Source: Pedobacter sp. Leaf41
GTDB taxonomy: Bacteria > Bacteroidota > Bacteroidia > Sphingobacteriales > Sphingobacteriaceae
DNA: 64,000 bases
Direction of reading: 5' to 3'
Assembly: GCF_001422545.1 (NCBI RefSeq)
Contig: NZ_LMLE01000001.1
Span: 928,127 to 992,126 of the forward strand
Positions 53,366-62,200 of this stretch are shown piece after piece. The notes beneath the pieces are model-generated. The model made no database searches and had not been told where the DNA came from. It was given only the letters and a program-made list of their open reading frames with translations. Numbering within the stretch: the stretch's first letter is position 1; every line of letters begins with the position of its first letter. The position numbers were made by a program, and so were the translations under genes.

Positions 53366-53851
53366 TCAAATTAGCTGCTCAAAAGTCAACATTTTTTGCT
53401 TTTCAGCCTCAGGTATTGTAGTTGGTCTTTTTGTATTAGGATCAACGGCTATGCAAACTGTTTTTCCTTTACTGCAAATTACTTCCTCGGTTCCCTTTAG
53501 TTTTACAATTTGGTACTCTAAGTCAAAGCTTGTATTGCCAATTCGTGATGTTTTCACATGAACAGCTATTTTATCATTCATCACAATCGGCAGAATATAA
53601 TCTATTTCAGCATGGGCAATGACGATTCCAGTTTTATTCCAATCCCACTTTACAATTTCTTCCCAATACTTAGTTCTGGCAATTTCCAAGTAGGTAAAAT
53701 AGACAGAATTATTCACATGGCCCATTAAATCAAAATCAACAAAACGAAGATGGATGTTAGTTTTATAGTTGAATTTGTCGGAAAAATCACGTATTTCTGA
53801 CAATTTGTCTTTTGATTTCGATTTATTTTGCCAAAATGTCTTAAAAATCAT
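53366..53851 (-). CDS. Acyl-CoA thioesterase, hotdog fold (YbgC/FadM-like)
   Basis: A 161-residue protein with a 4HBT-type hotdog domain: HLRFVDFDLMGHVNNSVYFTYLEIAR (position of the conserved Asp and NN pair), then VIAHAEIDYILPIVMND. It probably hydrolyses acyl-CoA thioesters in the cytoplasm. Residues 1-30 are a charged extension. It is divergent from hsp20. Confidence 0.85.
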   Translation of the reverse strand: MIFKTFWQNKSKSKDKLSEIRDFSDKFNYKTNIHLRFVDFDLMGHVNNSVYFTYLEIARTKYWEEIVKWDWNKTGIVIAHAEIDYILPIVMNDKIAVHVKTSRIGNTSFDLEYQIVKLKGTEEVICSKGKTVCIAVDPNTKRPTTIPEAEKQKMLTFEQLI

Positions 53852-53918
53852 AAAAATTTGGTTTGGTATGTAAGTTGAATAAGGACTGATATAAGATTAA
53901 AAAAATAAAATTAAAGAT

Positions 53919-54353
53919 ATGACACTTGTAAATTTTAACAACAGAACCCGCAACACAGCACCTTACTTTAACAATGTTTTTGATTCATTGTTTAGTGAAG
54001 CAGTAAGTAAAAACAAAATGGTTGATAAATCGCCAAACGTGAACATTCATGAAAATGAGACTGCATATGTGATTGAGTTGGCGGCACCAGGTTTGAAGAA
54101 AGAAGATTTTCAAATCAATTTAAAAAAAGATACGCTTTCTGTTTGGGCAGAAGTTAAAAGAGACGAAACACAGGTTGCTAAAGATTATACCCGTAAAGAA
54201 TTTGATTTCAGCTCGTTTGCCAGATCATTTAATTTGCCAGAAACTGCAGATGGTGAAAAAATTACGGCAGAATATAAAGACGGTATTTTGGTAATTAACA
54301 TTGGCAAAAAAGACGATACTAAATTACAACACAAAGAAATTGTAGTATCGTAG
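53919..54353 (+). CDS. Small heat-shock protein Hsp20
   Basis: A 144-residue alpha-crystallin chaperone. The core domain (about 38-130) has VNIHENETAYVIELAAPGLKKEDFQI, an immunoglobulin-like strand pattern, and AEYKDGILVINIGKK, with the terminal I-x-V-type motif. It prevents aggregation of unfolded proteins under heat stress. A long terminator follows. Confidence 0.93.
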   Translation: MTLVNFNNRTRNTAPYFNNVFDSLFSEAVSKNKMVDKSPNVNIHENETAYVIELAAPGLKKEDFQINLKKDTLSVWAEVKRDETQVAKDYTRKEFDFSSFARSFNLPETADGEKITAEYKDGILVINIGKKDDTKLQHKEIVVS

Positions 54354-54405
54354 AAAAAAATATTCTCGAAAGAGGGTTTTTCATAATAGTTTAGGTTTAG
54401 GTTTT

Positions 54406-54442
54406 ATAAGGTTAACGTTGGATGACGTTAACCTTATTTTTT
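54406..54442 (+). terminator. Terminator of hsp20
   Basis: A perfect 13-bp stem ATAAGGTTAACGT/ACGTTAACCTTAT with a 6-base loop, followed by TTTTTT. Confidence 0.92.
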
Positions 54443-54475
54443 ATATTTAGATTGATTTTAAGTTAAAACATCAAG

Positions 54476-54505
54476 TTAGCCTAACATCATTTTTTTGTAC
54501 TTTTG
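54476..54505 (+). promoter_or_regulatory. Promoter of the gene at 54510
   Basis: TTAG (54476-54479), an 18-base spacer and TACTTTTG (54498-54505). The ATG begins at the fifth base after the element, so the predicted transcript starts at the A of ATG. Confidence 0.65.
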
Positions 54506-54509
54506 CGGC

Positions 54510-55826
54510 ATGGAAAGAGAAATTCTGGATACTAAACGTAAAGCACTTAAGATTAATCTTGACCCAAGGATATACGGTACTTTTGCCGAAATTGGTGCAG
54601 GACAAGAAGTTTCGAGGAACTTCTTCAACGCTGGTGCAGCTTCCGGAACCGTTGCGAAAACGATGTCGGCCTATGATATGACTTTCAGCGATGCGATTTA
54701 TGGTGCTGAAACTAATGGTCGTTATGTAAGCCAGAATAGACTTTTGCAAATGCTCGATCATGAATTTGGCCTACTTAACGAAAGATTATCTGGCGAAAAA
54801 TATGAAAGTAGAACATTTTTTGCTTTTGCCGATACGGTTACCACACTAAATTATAAACGTACAAATGAACCTCACGGTTGGGTAGGACTTCGTTTCCAAA
54901 ACGAGCCTGGTGGTGCTCCAAATGAAATATTTTTCCATGTCCGCTTGCTTGATACCGATGTAAATATGCAACAGCGTGTGCTTGGTATTATTGGCGTTAA
55001 TTTAGTTTATGCAGCTTTCTATCTTAATGAAGATCCAAAATTAATGGTTGAATCTTTAGCTGATAATTTAACGATCGGTTCGGTTGAAATAGATTTAATC
55101 TCTGTTAAGGGCCCGGCATTTCCTGGGGTAGATAATATCTTACTTAATTTATACATGATTATGAAAGATTTTTCTGCGGCAGCTATCTTTGACGCAGATA
55201 CACACCCACGTCAGGCTAAAGATTTATTGTACAAAAAGGACATTATGATTTTACGAACCAAATATGGCCAGAAATCATTACCCAATTTCAATCTATTTAA
55301 CAAGGCAACCGAGCAATTTAAACGAACCAATAAAGTAGAAGAGGGAAATATTGCTGTTATGATTGAGGTTTTATTAACCAATGTTTTAACGGATGAACAA
55401 GAAACTCCAGATCATATTGATTTAGAATCGGTTGCTAAACGTACGCAAGAAATGTGCGATACTGGAAATATTGTGATCGTTTCAAATTTCACTCGTCATA
55501 ATCGGTTAGCTAAGTATTTGGCTCGTTGTAAGCCAAAAAGTGTCGGCCTAGCTACCAACATTAACAACTTGAAGTTTGTTTTTAACTCTACAAATTTTAA
55601 AGGTGAAAATTATTCTGGTCAGTTATTGAGCTATGTTAACGACATGTTCAATACAAATGTTCGTTTATTCGCTTATCCGTTTCTAGATAAAAAAACAAAT
55701 GAAGTAATTACAACTTCGAATATGCCTGTTACGCCTGAGGCAAAGCCACTTTTTGATTTTCTCTTAGTTAACGGTTACATCACCGATATCAAAGATTACA
55801 GTGAAGATGAAGTGAAAACGGTTTAG
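54510..55826 (+). CDS. Conserved Bacteroidota protein of unknown function
   Basis: A 438-residue soluble protein from ATG 54510. Conserved-looking stretches are GTFAEIGAGQEVSRNFFNAG, then AASGTVAKTMSAYD, GLRFQNEPGGAPNEIF, HVRLLDTDV and IDLISVKGPAFPGVDN. I know homologs are widespread in this phylum and are sometimes labelled as TonB-dependent receptor or nicotinate-nucleotide adenylyltransferase. Neither label is supported: there is no signal peptide or barrel, and I see no HxGH or other nucleotidyltransferase motif. I make no functional call. Confidence 0.72.
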   Translation: MEREILDTKRKALKINLDPRIYGTFAEIGAGQEVSRNFFNAGAASGTVAKTMSAYDMTFSDAIYGAETNGRYVSQNRLLQMLDHEFGLLNERLSGEKYESRTFFAFADTVTTLNYKRTNEPHGWVGLRFQNEPGGAPNEIFFHVRLLDTDVNMQQRVLGIIGVNLVYAAFYLNEDPKLMVESLADNLTIGSVEIDLISVKGPAFPGVDNILLNLYMIMKDFSAAAIFDADTHPRQAKDLLYKKDIMILRTKYGQKSLPNFNLFNKATEQFKRTNKVEEGNIAVMIEVLLTNVLTDEQETPDHIDLESVAKRTQEMCDTGNIVIVSNFTRHNRLAKYLARCKPKSVGLATNINNLKFVFNSTNFKGENYSGQLLSYVNDMFNTNVRLFAYPFLDKKTNEVITTSNMPVTPEAKPLFDFLLVNGYITDIKDYSEDEVKTV

Positions 55827-55874
55827 TTTATGCGTTAGAATCTCTGAGAATGCTACTGCGATATCTTAAAATTA

Positions 55875-56897
55875 TTAAAGGCTTTGAAGGGTAGTTCCTT
55901 TTTCAGTAACTCTCAAGCTATGTTTTGCGCCACATTTTAGTGCGAAATTATTTCGTTGATGCCCTACAGGGAATTCAAACGCGATTGGGTAGTTGTAGTC
56001 TTTAACTTTCTCCAACACTATCTCATAAATAGTTTTGCCAAACTCTTCGCCAGTATCATCTGGTTTAACTTTGAAACCTCCAATAATCAAACCTTTGAGG
56101 TTTTTTAGTTTACCGCTACGTTTCAAGTTCCATAACATCCTATCGATGCTGTAAAGGTATTCGCCTGTATCCTCAATAAAGAGAATTTTATCTTTGGTGT
56201 CCAAATCGGAATCGCTTCCAGAAAGTGTTTCAATAATACTCAAATTTCCACCAACTAAAACTGCTTCTACGCTTCCTGATTTATTATTCATGTTTGCAGG
56301 AGCTAAATAGCCCATTGACGCTCCAATTAAAGCGTTTTTTATAGATAAGATAGTTTCGATCTGAATGGGTTCTGCTTTCGTCCAATCATCTGGAAAACTG
56401 TTACACATTTTGGAGTGGATAGAAGCAATACCATAGTTCTTGGCTAGATGGCAATGTAAAACAGTAATGTCGCTAAATCCGATAATCCATTTTGGATTTT
56501 TTTTAAATGATGAAAAATCTAGTCGATCTATAATTCTGACGAAGCCATATCCGCCCCGGGCACACATGATGGCTTTTATTTTGGGGTCGTCCAACATCGT
56601 TTGGAAATCCTTCAATCTTTCCTCATCTGTGCCGCCGTAAGTGAAATCGCGTTTTCCAATTGTTTCACCTATTTTTATTTGGAAACCCCAGCTTTGCATT
56701 TGCAAAATTGAAGGCTGCACTTGTTCCGTAGTGATAAAACCAGCCGGACTTGTTATTCCAATCCAATCGCCTTGATTTAAATATGGTGGTATCTTAAATG
56801 ATGAAGTTTTGCTTTCAATACTATTGCCGAAGCTTTTAAAAATGGGAATGACGGTAGCAGCTGCAATAAAAGAGGAAAGGAATTTTTTTCTGTTCAT
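55875..56897 (-). CDS. LD-carboxypeptidase, peptidase S66 family
   Basis: A 340-residue serine peptidase that removes the terminal D-Ala of muropeptides or related adducts (LdcA/MccF). An N-terminal signal-like segment (residues 1-25) suggests export. Markers are ITSPAGF at the start, CARGGYGFVRIIDRLD, the nucleophile S142 in GFSDIT, the acid Glu in LFIEDTGEYLYSIDRML and His in FPVGHQRNN. The catalytic triad appears complete. Confidence 0.88.
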   Translation of the reverse strand: MNRKKFLSSFIAAATVIPIFKSFGNSIESKTSSFKIPPYLNQGDWIGITSPAGFITTEQVQPSILQMQSWGFQIKIGETIGKRDFTYGGTDEERLKDFQTMLDDPKIKAIMCARGGYGFVRIIDRLDFSSFKKNPKWIIGFSDITVLHCHLAKNYGIASIHSKMCNSFPDDWTKAEPIQIETILSIKNALIGASMGYLAPANMNNKSGSVEAVLVGGNLSIIETLSGSDSDLDTKDKILFIEDTGEYLYSIDRMLWNLKRSGKLKNLKGLIIGGFKVKPDDTGEEFGKTIYEIVLEKVKDYNYPIAFEFPVGHQRNNFALKCGAKHSLRVTEKGTTLQSL

Positions 56898-57226
56898 CTG
56901 GTTTCAGGAAGTGATTGATTTAAAAAGCTAATATAAAGTAAATAATTTTTGCTTAAAAGAAAAGGGATCTATATCCATAAATCCCTTTTTTAAACCAAAC
57001 AAATTAATCTGTAAAAGATTAGTATAATGTGAATTATATAGATAACCCCTGAGAAAATAAAAAGTTTGATGTTTGATGAATTTATTTTTTGCTGGCCGAT
57101 TTTTCCATCAGTTTGAAGTTCAATCGATATAAGTTATACACTTGATTATTATATTTTATATATTTTAGCAAATCAATTTTACTAGAGATAATTCAGTTAA
57201 GCTGGAGTCTCCAATCCCGAATTTAA
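56898..57226. other. Gene-less stretch between the S66 peptidase and gmhB
   Basis: About 330 bases of AT-rich DNA with no supportable frame. It contains one orphan terminator-like hairpin at 56960-56991 and probably the divergent promoters. Confidence 0.5.
56960..56991. terminator. Orphan terminator-like hairpin
   Basis: AAAAGGGAT/ATCCCTTTT with a 12-base loop and T run on the + strand. No gene clearly ends here, since both neighbours start away from it. It may insulate the divergent promoters or close an unseen short RNA. Confidence 0.45.
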
Positions 57227-57742
57227 ATGAATAAAGCTATTTTTCTAGACCGTGATGGCGTTTTAAATCACGAAATTTATGATTACATCTGTCGTGTTGA
57301 AGATTTTAAGATCCTAGAGTATCAAATTCCCGTACTAAAGAGATTATATGATGAAGGCTTTCTGCTTATTGTAATTACAAATCAAGGCGGTATTGCATTA
57401 AAAAGGTATAGCGAGCAAGAGCTGGCAATTATGCATCAAATGTTGAGAAATGCTTTTGTGGCAAAAGGCGCTGATATTGCCGGGTTTTATTACTGTCCAC
57501 ACCATCCAACTGTTGGCGGGGAATGTAAATGTCGCAAACCTGCCTCTGGAATGATTCTGGATGCTATTGATATGTATGACATTGATCCTGCTCAATCGGT
57601 AATGATTGGAGATAAGCCAAGAGATGTAGAGTCCGCAAATGGGGCAGGAGTGAAGGGTATTCTAATTGAGCCCGACGAGCAGATTAGTTACGATAAGGTG
57701 AAGGAAGTTTTGAGTTTAGAGTTTAAAGTTGGAAGTTTTTAG
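57227..57742 (+). CDS. gmhB: D-glycero-D-manno-heptose-1,7-bisphosphate 7-phosphatase
   Basis: A 171-residue HAD-IIIA phosphatase of the ADP-heptose pathway. The HAD motif I is FLDRDGVLN (D8 and D10), motif II/III pieces are ITNQGG and GDKPRDVESA, and the zinc site is C90-P-H92-H, C100-x-C102 with KP following. The final residues (EFKVGSF) overlap a purine-rich repeat arm, so the last few codons may be foreign. It supports heptose supply to the envelope. Confidence 0.92.
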   Translation: MNKAIFLDRDGVLNHEIYDYICRVEDFKILEYQIPVLKRLYDEGFLLIVITNQGGIALKRYSEQELAIMHQMLRNAFVAKGADIAGFYYCPHHPTVGGECKCRKPASGMILDAIDMYDIDPAQSVMIGDKPRDVESANGAGVKGILIEPDEQISYDKVKEVLSLEFKVGSF

Positions 57743-57902
57743 TTCGCTTTGTAGGTCGGCGCTTCCTAGGTACACAACCCAAAAACTGATATTTCTCGTG
57801 TCTCTCTAGAGATGAGTAAAAATAAAAAAGTCCTAAGTAAGAGTTAAACTCCATGCTTAGGACTTTTTTTAGACTTCAGACTCTCGACTGAACACTCCAA
57901 GC
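57700..57902. repeat. Degenerate purine/pyrimidine arm pair around the gmhB terminator
   Basis: A purine-rich arm (about 57700-57742: GTTTTGAGTTTAGAGTTTAA and nearby) lies inside the gmhB 3' end, and a pyrimidine-rich arm (about 57870-57898: ACTTCAGACTCTCGACTGAA) lies before the aldolase stop. It flanks the terminator at 57824. The class match is loose. Confidence 0.3.
57824..57869. terminator. Bidirectional terminator between gmhB and the aldolase gene
   Basis: AAAAAAGTCCTAAG pairs with CTTAGGACTTTTTT around an 18-base loop; T runs on both strands fit the convergent genes. Confidence 0.88.
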
Positions 57903-58562
57903 TTATTTGCCTGCTGCCTTCGCGTGATCTGCTAAGAAAGTAGCTAAACCGCTATCAGTTAATGGGTGTTTTAGTAAACCAACAATCGCAGCTAATGGAG
58001 CTGTAATTACATCTGCACCTAATTTAGCACAGTTAACAATATGTAACGGTCCGCGGATTGATGCTGCTAAGATTTGAGTTTCGTAACCGTAATTATCAAA
58101 AATTGTTCTGATATCTTCGATCAATAGTAAGCCATCGCTAGAAATATCATCTAGACGGCCTAAAAATGGAGAAACATAAGTTGCGCCAGCTTTAGCAGCT
58201 AATAATGCCTGTCCGGCAGAGAATATTAAAGTACAATTTGTTTTAATTCCTTTCGATGAGAAATATTTAATTGCCTTAACACCATCTTTGATCATCGGAA
58301 CTTTAACAACTATTTTTGGGTTTAAAGCAGCAAGTGCTTCACCTTCTTTAACGATTTCATCAAAGGTAGTCGAGATCACTTCTGCACTTACATTATCTTC
58401 AACGATATCGCAAATGGCTTTGTAGTGGTTAATTACATTTTCTTCGCCAGTGATGCCTTCCTTCGCCATTAGGCTTGGGTTAGTGGTTACGCCATCTAAA
58501 ATGCCTAAATCATGTGCTTCCTTGATTTGATCAAGATTTGCTGTGTCAATAAAAAATTTCAT
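57903..58562 (-). CDS. fsa: Transaldolase-like fructose-6-phosphate aldolase
   Basis: A 219-residue member of the small transaldolase/FSA group. It has [28 protein letters not shown] near the start and the Schiff-base Lys K87 in VVKVPM, followed by [25 protein letters not shown] and the C-terminal [12 protein letters not shown]. It may act as fructose-6-phosphate aldolase or as a transaldolase; sequence alone does not separate them. The SRP RNA gene lies upstream on the same strand. Confidence 0.9.
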   Translation of the reverse strand: MKFFIDTANLDQIKEAHDLGILDGVTTNPSLMAKEGITGEENVINHYKAICDIVEDNVSAEVISTTFDEIVKEGEALAALNPKIVVKVPMIKDGVKAIKYFSSKGIKTNCTLIFSAGQALLAAKAGATYVSPFLGRLDDISSDGLLLIEDIRTIFDNYGYETQILAASIRGPLHIVNCAKLGADVITAPLAAIVGLLKHPLTDSGLATFLADHAKAAGK

Positions 58563-58650
58563 GGTTATAAATTCTTAAGTATTTGAGTTTCAAAATTGAA
58601 CCCTGAAGAATTTAATTCCCCCTTCAGGGGATTAAGGGAAAAGAAAAAAA

Positions 58651-58747
58651 GGGCAAGCACCTTCTATCGCACCGCTACAACCTTCTACCCTTGCTATGTT
58701 CCCATCCTGGGGGAGTTCAAAGGGAGCTGGTCGTAAAAGACTTGCCC
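58651..58747 (-). ncRNA. ffs: Signal recognition particle RNA (small bacterial type)
   Basis: A 97-base RNA on the minus strand. The ends pair (GGGCAAG with CTTGCCC). The apical SRP54-binding domain reads CCAGGATGGGAACATAGCAA: a GGAA tetraloop on ATG/CAT, with the AGG and AGCA sides of the symmetric loop. This is the standard bacterial Ffh-binding element. The RNA is preceded by a TTTTG-N18-TACCTTTG promoter and followed by a T-rich stretch (TTTTTTTCTTTTCCC) after the closing stem. It scaffolds Ffh in co-translational targeting to the membrane. Confidence 0.9.
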
Positions 58748-58751
58748 GCCA

Positions 58752-58782
58752 CAAAGGTAGAAAAAGTTGTTGTTTTGCAAAA
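58752..58782 (-). promoter_or_regulatory. Promoter of the SRP RNA gene
   Basis: On the minus strand TTTTG (58782-58778), an 18-base spacer and TACCTTTG (58759-58752), then TGGC and the RNA 5' end at 58747. It defines a start at the fifth base after the -7 element. Confidence 0.8.
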
Positions 58783-59204
58783 TGCATTTTTTTAAATTTT
58801 TAGTCATTTAGGCTATCTCACTGATTCATACCAAAATAAAATTAAGCGAGGGGCAGCGCTGCGCAATACTCCATTTAAATCCAGCTGCTGAATTACCTGA
58901 ACATGACAATAGATAATAAGCAACAAGTGATTGTAAATATTTATAAGTAAATATTATTTTCATATATGATTTTCTGTGGTAAATCGTTTTTGTAGGATAA
59001 GGGCTGATGAACACGTGTATTTAGCAGAAAATTCAAATTATCAAATCCGTAAATAATTACTTTTAAAATTAATTATTTCGCAAATAATATGTCGATATTT
59101 GCTTTTAAACTAAAATAATTCTAAAAAGCATAACAACTCTGTAATTTAAAATTCGTTTTTTGTATCTTAGTGTTTCCTATACACTAACAACTAACGAGCA
59201 AAGA
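58783..59204. other. Gene-less stretch upstream of gltB
   Basis: AT-rich DNA with a short GC-rich patch (GAGGGGCAGCGCTGCGC, about 58849-58863, itself partly palindromic). TATCTTAG at 59163-59170 is a possible -7 element for gltB. A 62-codon minus-strand frame here has no support. Confidence 0.45.
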
Positions 59205-62200
59205 ATGGAACCAAACAGTGGATTGTACGATGCGCAATTTGAACACGATGCCTGCGGTATTGGGTTCGTTGCGCATGTGAAAGGGCGAAAATCGCATCAA
59301 ATCATCTCCGATGCACTTACTATTTTAGAAAATCTAGATCATAGAGGGGCATGTGGAGCAGAACCAAATACGGGCGATGGTGCCGGTATAATGATTCAAA
59401 TTCCCCACGAATTTTTTTATGATGAATGTTTAAAAGCTGGCTTTAGCTTACCCGAAACCAATAATTATGGTGTGGGTCAATTGTTTATGCCAAAGGATAT
59501 CAGATCAAGAGAAGAATGCCGTGAGCTAATTTACCGTGCTGCAGAGAAACTTGGTCTGGAGATTTTAGGATTTAGAAAGGTTGATGTAGATACTACTGAT
59601 ATCGGCAACATGGCGCTTTCTGTAGAACCTGAAATTGAGCAGGTCTTTATCGGTCGTCCGTACACAGTTAATCCCGGTGCTGATTTTGAGCGCAAGCTTT
59701 ATATTTTTAAAAATTACCTCATTAAGCTAATCGTAAATACGGTTCATGGTGGTAAAGATTTTTATATCGTTTCCCTTTCTGCCCAAACTATCATTTACAA
59801 AGGTCAGCTTACTTCTTTACAGGTTCGTACTTACTTTAATGATTTAAGCGACAAACGTGTGGTTTCTGCCTTAGGCTTAGTTCACTCACGTTTTGCAACC
59901 AATACTTTTCCATCATGGAGATTAGCTCAGCCATTCCGCTTTATAGCACACAATGGAGAGATCAATACGTTACAAGGAAACTTAAACTGGTTTAGGGCGG
60001 GGGTGAAATCTTTTGCATCTGCCTATTTTACACCAGAAGAACTGGATATGTTGTTGCCGGTGATCGATGAAACTAACTCAGATTCAGGTTGTTTAGATAA
60101 TGTTATTGAATTATTGCTTCATGCTGGAAGGACTTTGCCTCATGTATTGATGATGTTAGTTCCTGAAGCTTGGGATGGCAATGAGGATATGGATCCCGTA
60201 AAACGAGCGTTCTACGAATTCCATGCTACTTTAATGGAGCCTTGGGATGGACCAGCAGCAATTGCGTTTACAGATGGTAAATTAATTGGCGCTACGTTGG
60301 ATCGCAATGGTTTACGCCCGTCGCGTTATGCCATCACTTCTGATGATCGTGTAATTATGGGTTCTGAAGCAGGTGCTTTAGCAATCGACCAGAGCACAAT
60401 TATTGAAAAAGGTCGTTTAACACCTGGTAAAATGTTCGTTGTGGATATGGAGCAGGGACGAATTATTAGTGATGAAGAGATTAAAACTCAGGTTTGTAGC
60501 AAAAGCCCATATGCTGACTGGATTAACCAATATCAAATTCGTTTAGAAGAGTTGCCTGAACCACGTGTAATGTTTACGGGACTATCTGAAGAATCTATTT
60601 TTAAATATCAGCAGGTTTTCGGTTACAGCAGAGAAGACATTGATTTGTTGTTGAAACCAATGGCTGTTGAGGCTAAGGAGCCAATCGGTTCAATGGGGAC
60701 AGATACGCCACTTGCAATTTTATCAAAACGTCCACAACATTTATCAAACTACTTTAAGCAGCTTTTTGCACAAGTAACTAATCCGCCAATCGATCCGATC
60801 CGGGAAAAAGTGGTTATGAGTTTAGCTAGCTTCATGGGTAGCAATGGTAACTTGTTAGAGGAAAATCCTTTGCAATCACATTGTGTTGCCATCAAACATC
60901 CCATTTTAACTAATCAAGAGTTAGAGAAATTAAGAAGTATTGATACCGGGGTTTTTCAAGCAAAAACATTGCAAACCTATTTTAGGGCAGACGGGAAACC
61001 AGGTGCAATGGCAAAAGCTTTAGATCGTTTATGCCGTTATGCTGTTGATGCTGTAGAAGATGGTTTTCAGGTGATCGTGTTAACCGATAGAGCAATAGAT
61101 TCTGAACATGCTGCAATGCCATCTTTATTGGCTGTTTCGGCAGTACATCATCACTTAATTCGGAAAGGGTATCGTGGCGCTGTAGGTATTGTAATTGAGG
61201 GTGGAGATATTTGGGAAGTTCATCATTTTGCTACTTTGTTAGGTTTCGGCGTTACGGCTATAAATCCATATCTGGCCTTAGAAACAATCAATGGTTTTCA
61301 AGAAGAATCTGGTTTATCAGCAGAGCAATTAACAAAAAATTACATCTACGCGGTAAATAGTGGCTTGCTTAAGATTTTCTCTAAAATGGGAATCTCTACC
61401 TTGCAATCTTACCAAGGTGCGCAAATTTTCGAAATTTTAGGTCTGAATAAACAAGTAGTAAACACTTATTTCACTGGAGCAGTTTCTCGTATTGGTGGTT
61501 TAGGCTTAGATGAAATAGCAAAAGAAACTTTGATTAAACATCACCGCAGTTTCGGGCCAGCAACACAAACTGAGAATTTATTGCCGGCAGGAGGAACTTA
61601 CAAATTCCGTCGTAGAGGTGAGGCACATTTGTTTAACCCTCAAACTATTCACCTGTTGCAAAACGCGACACGTAAAAACGATTACAATATTTTTAAACAA
61701 TATTCAAAGCTGGTAAATGAGCAAACACAACAAGCTTATACCATCCGTGGATTGTTTGATTTTAATTATACCCGACCATCGGTTCCTTTAAATGAAGTAG
61801 AATCTACCGAGGCAATCTTAAAAAGATTTGCAACTGGAGCAATGTCATTTGGCTCGATTTCCCACGAGGCACACTCTACTTTAGCTATCGCGATGAATCG
61901 CATTGGTGGTAAAAGCAATACTGGCGAGGGTGGTGAGGATGAAATGCGCTATACAAAAATGGAAAATGGAGACAGCATGAGGTCTGCCATTAAACAAGTT
62001 GCATCTGCTCGTTTTGGCGTAACCAGTTATTATTTAACCAATGCTGATGAGCTGCAGATTAAAATGGCTCAAGGTGCAAAACCTGGAGAAGGTGGTCAAT
62101 TACCAGGTCACAAAGTGGATGATTGGATTGCAAAAGTGCGCCACTCTACACCAGGCGTAGGCTTGATTTCTCCGCCTCCGCATCACGATATTTATTCAAT

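Noticed and set aside
54510..55826. Calling this gene a nicotinate-nucleotide adenylyltransferase or TonB receptor
   Set aside because: No HxGH motif, no P-loop, no signal peptide and no beta-barrel pattern are visible, so either label would be unsupported.
58826..59014. Minus-strand frame of 62 codons upstream of gltB
   Set aside because: No family resemblance, no promoter or terminator, and composition like random AT-rich DNA.
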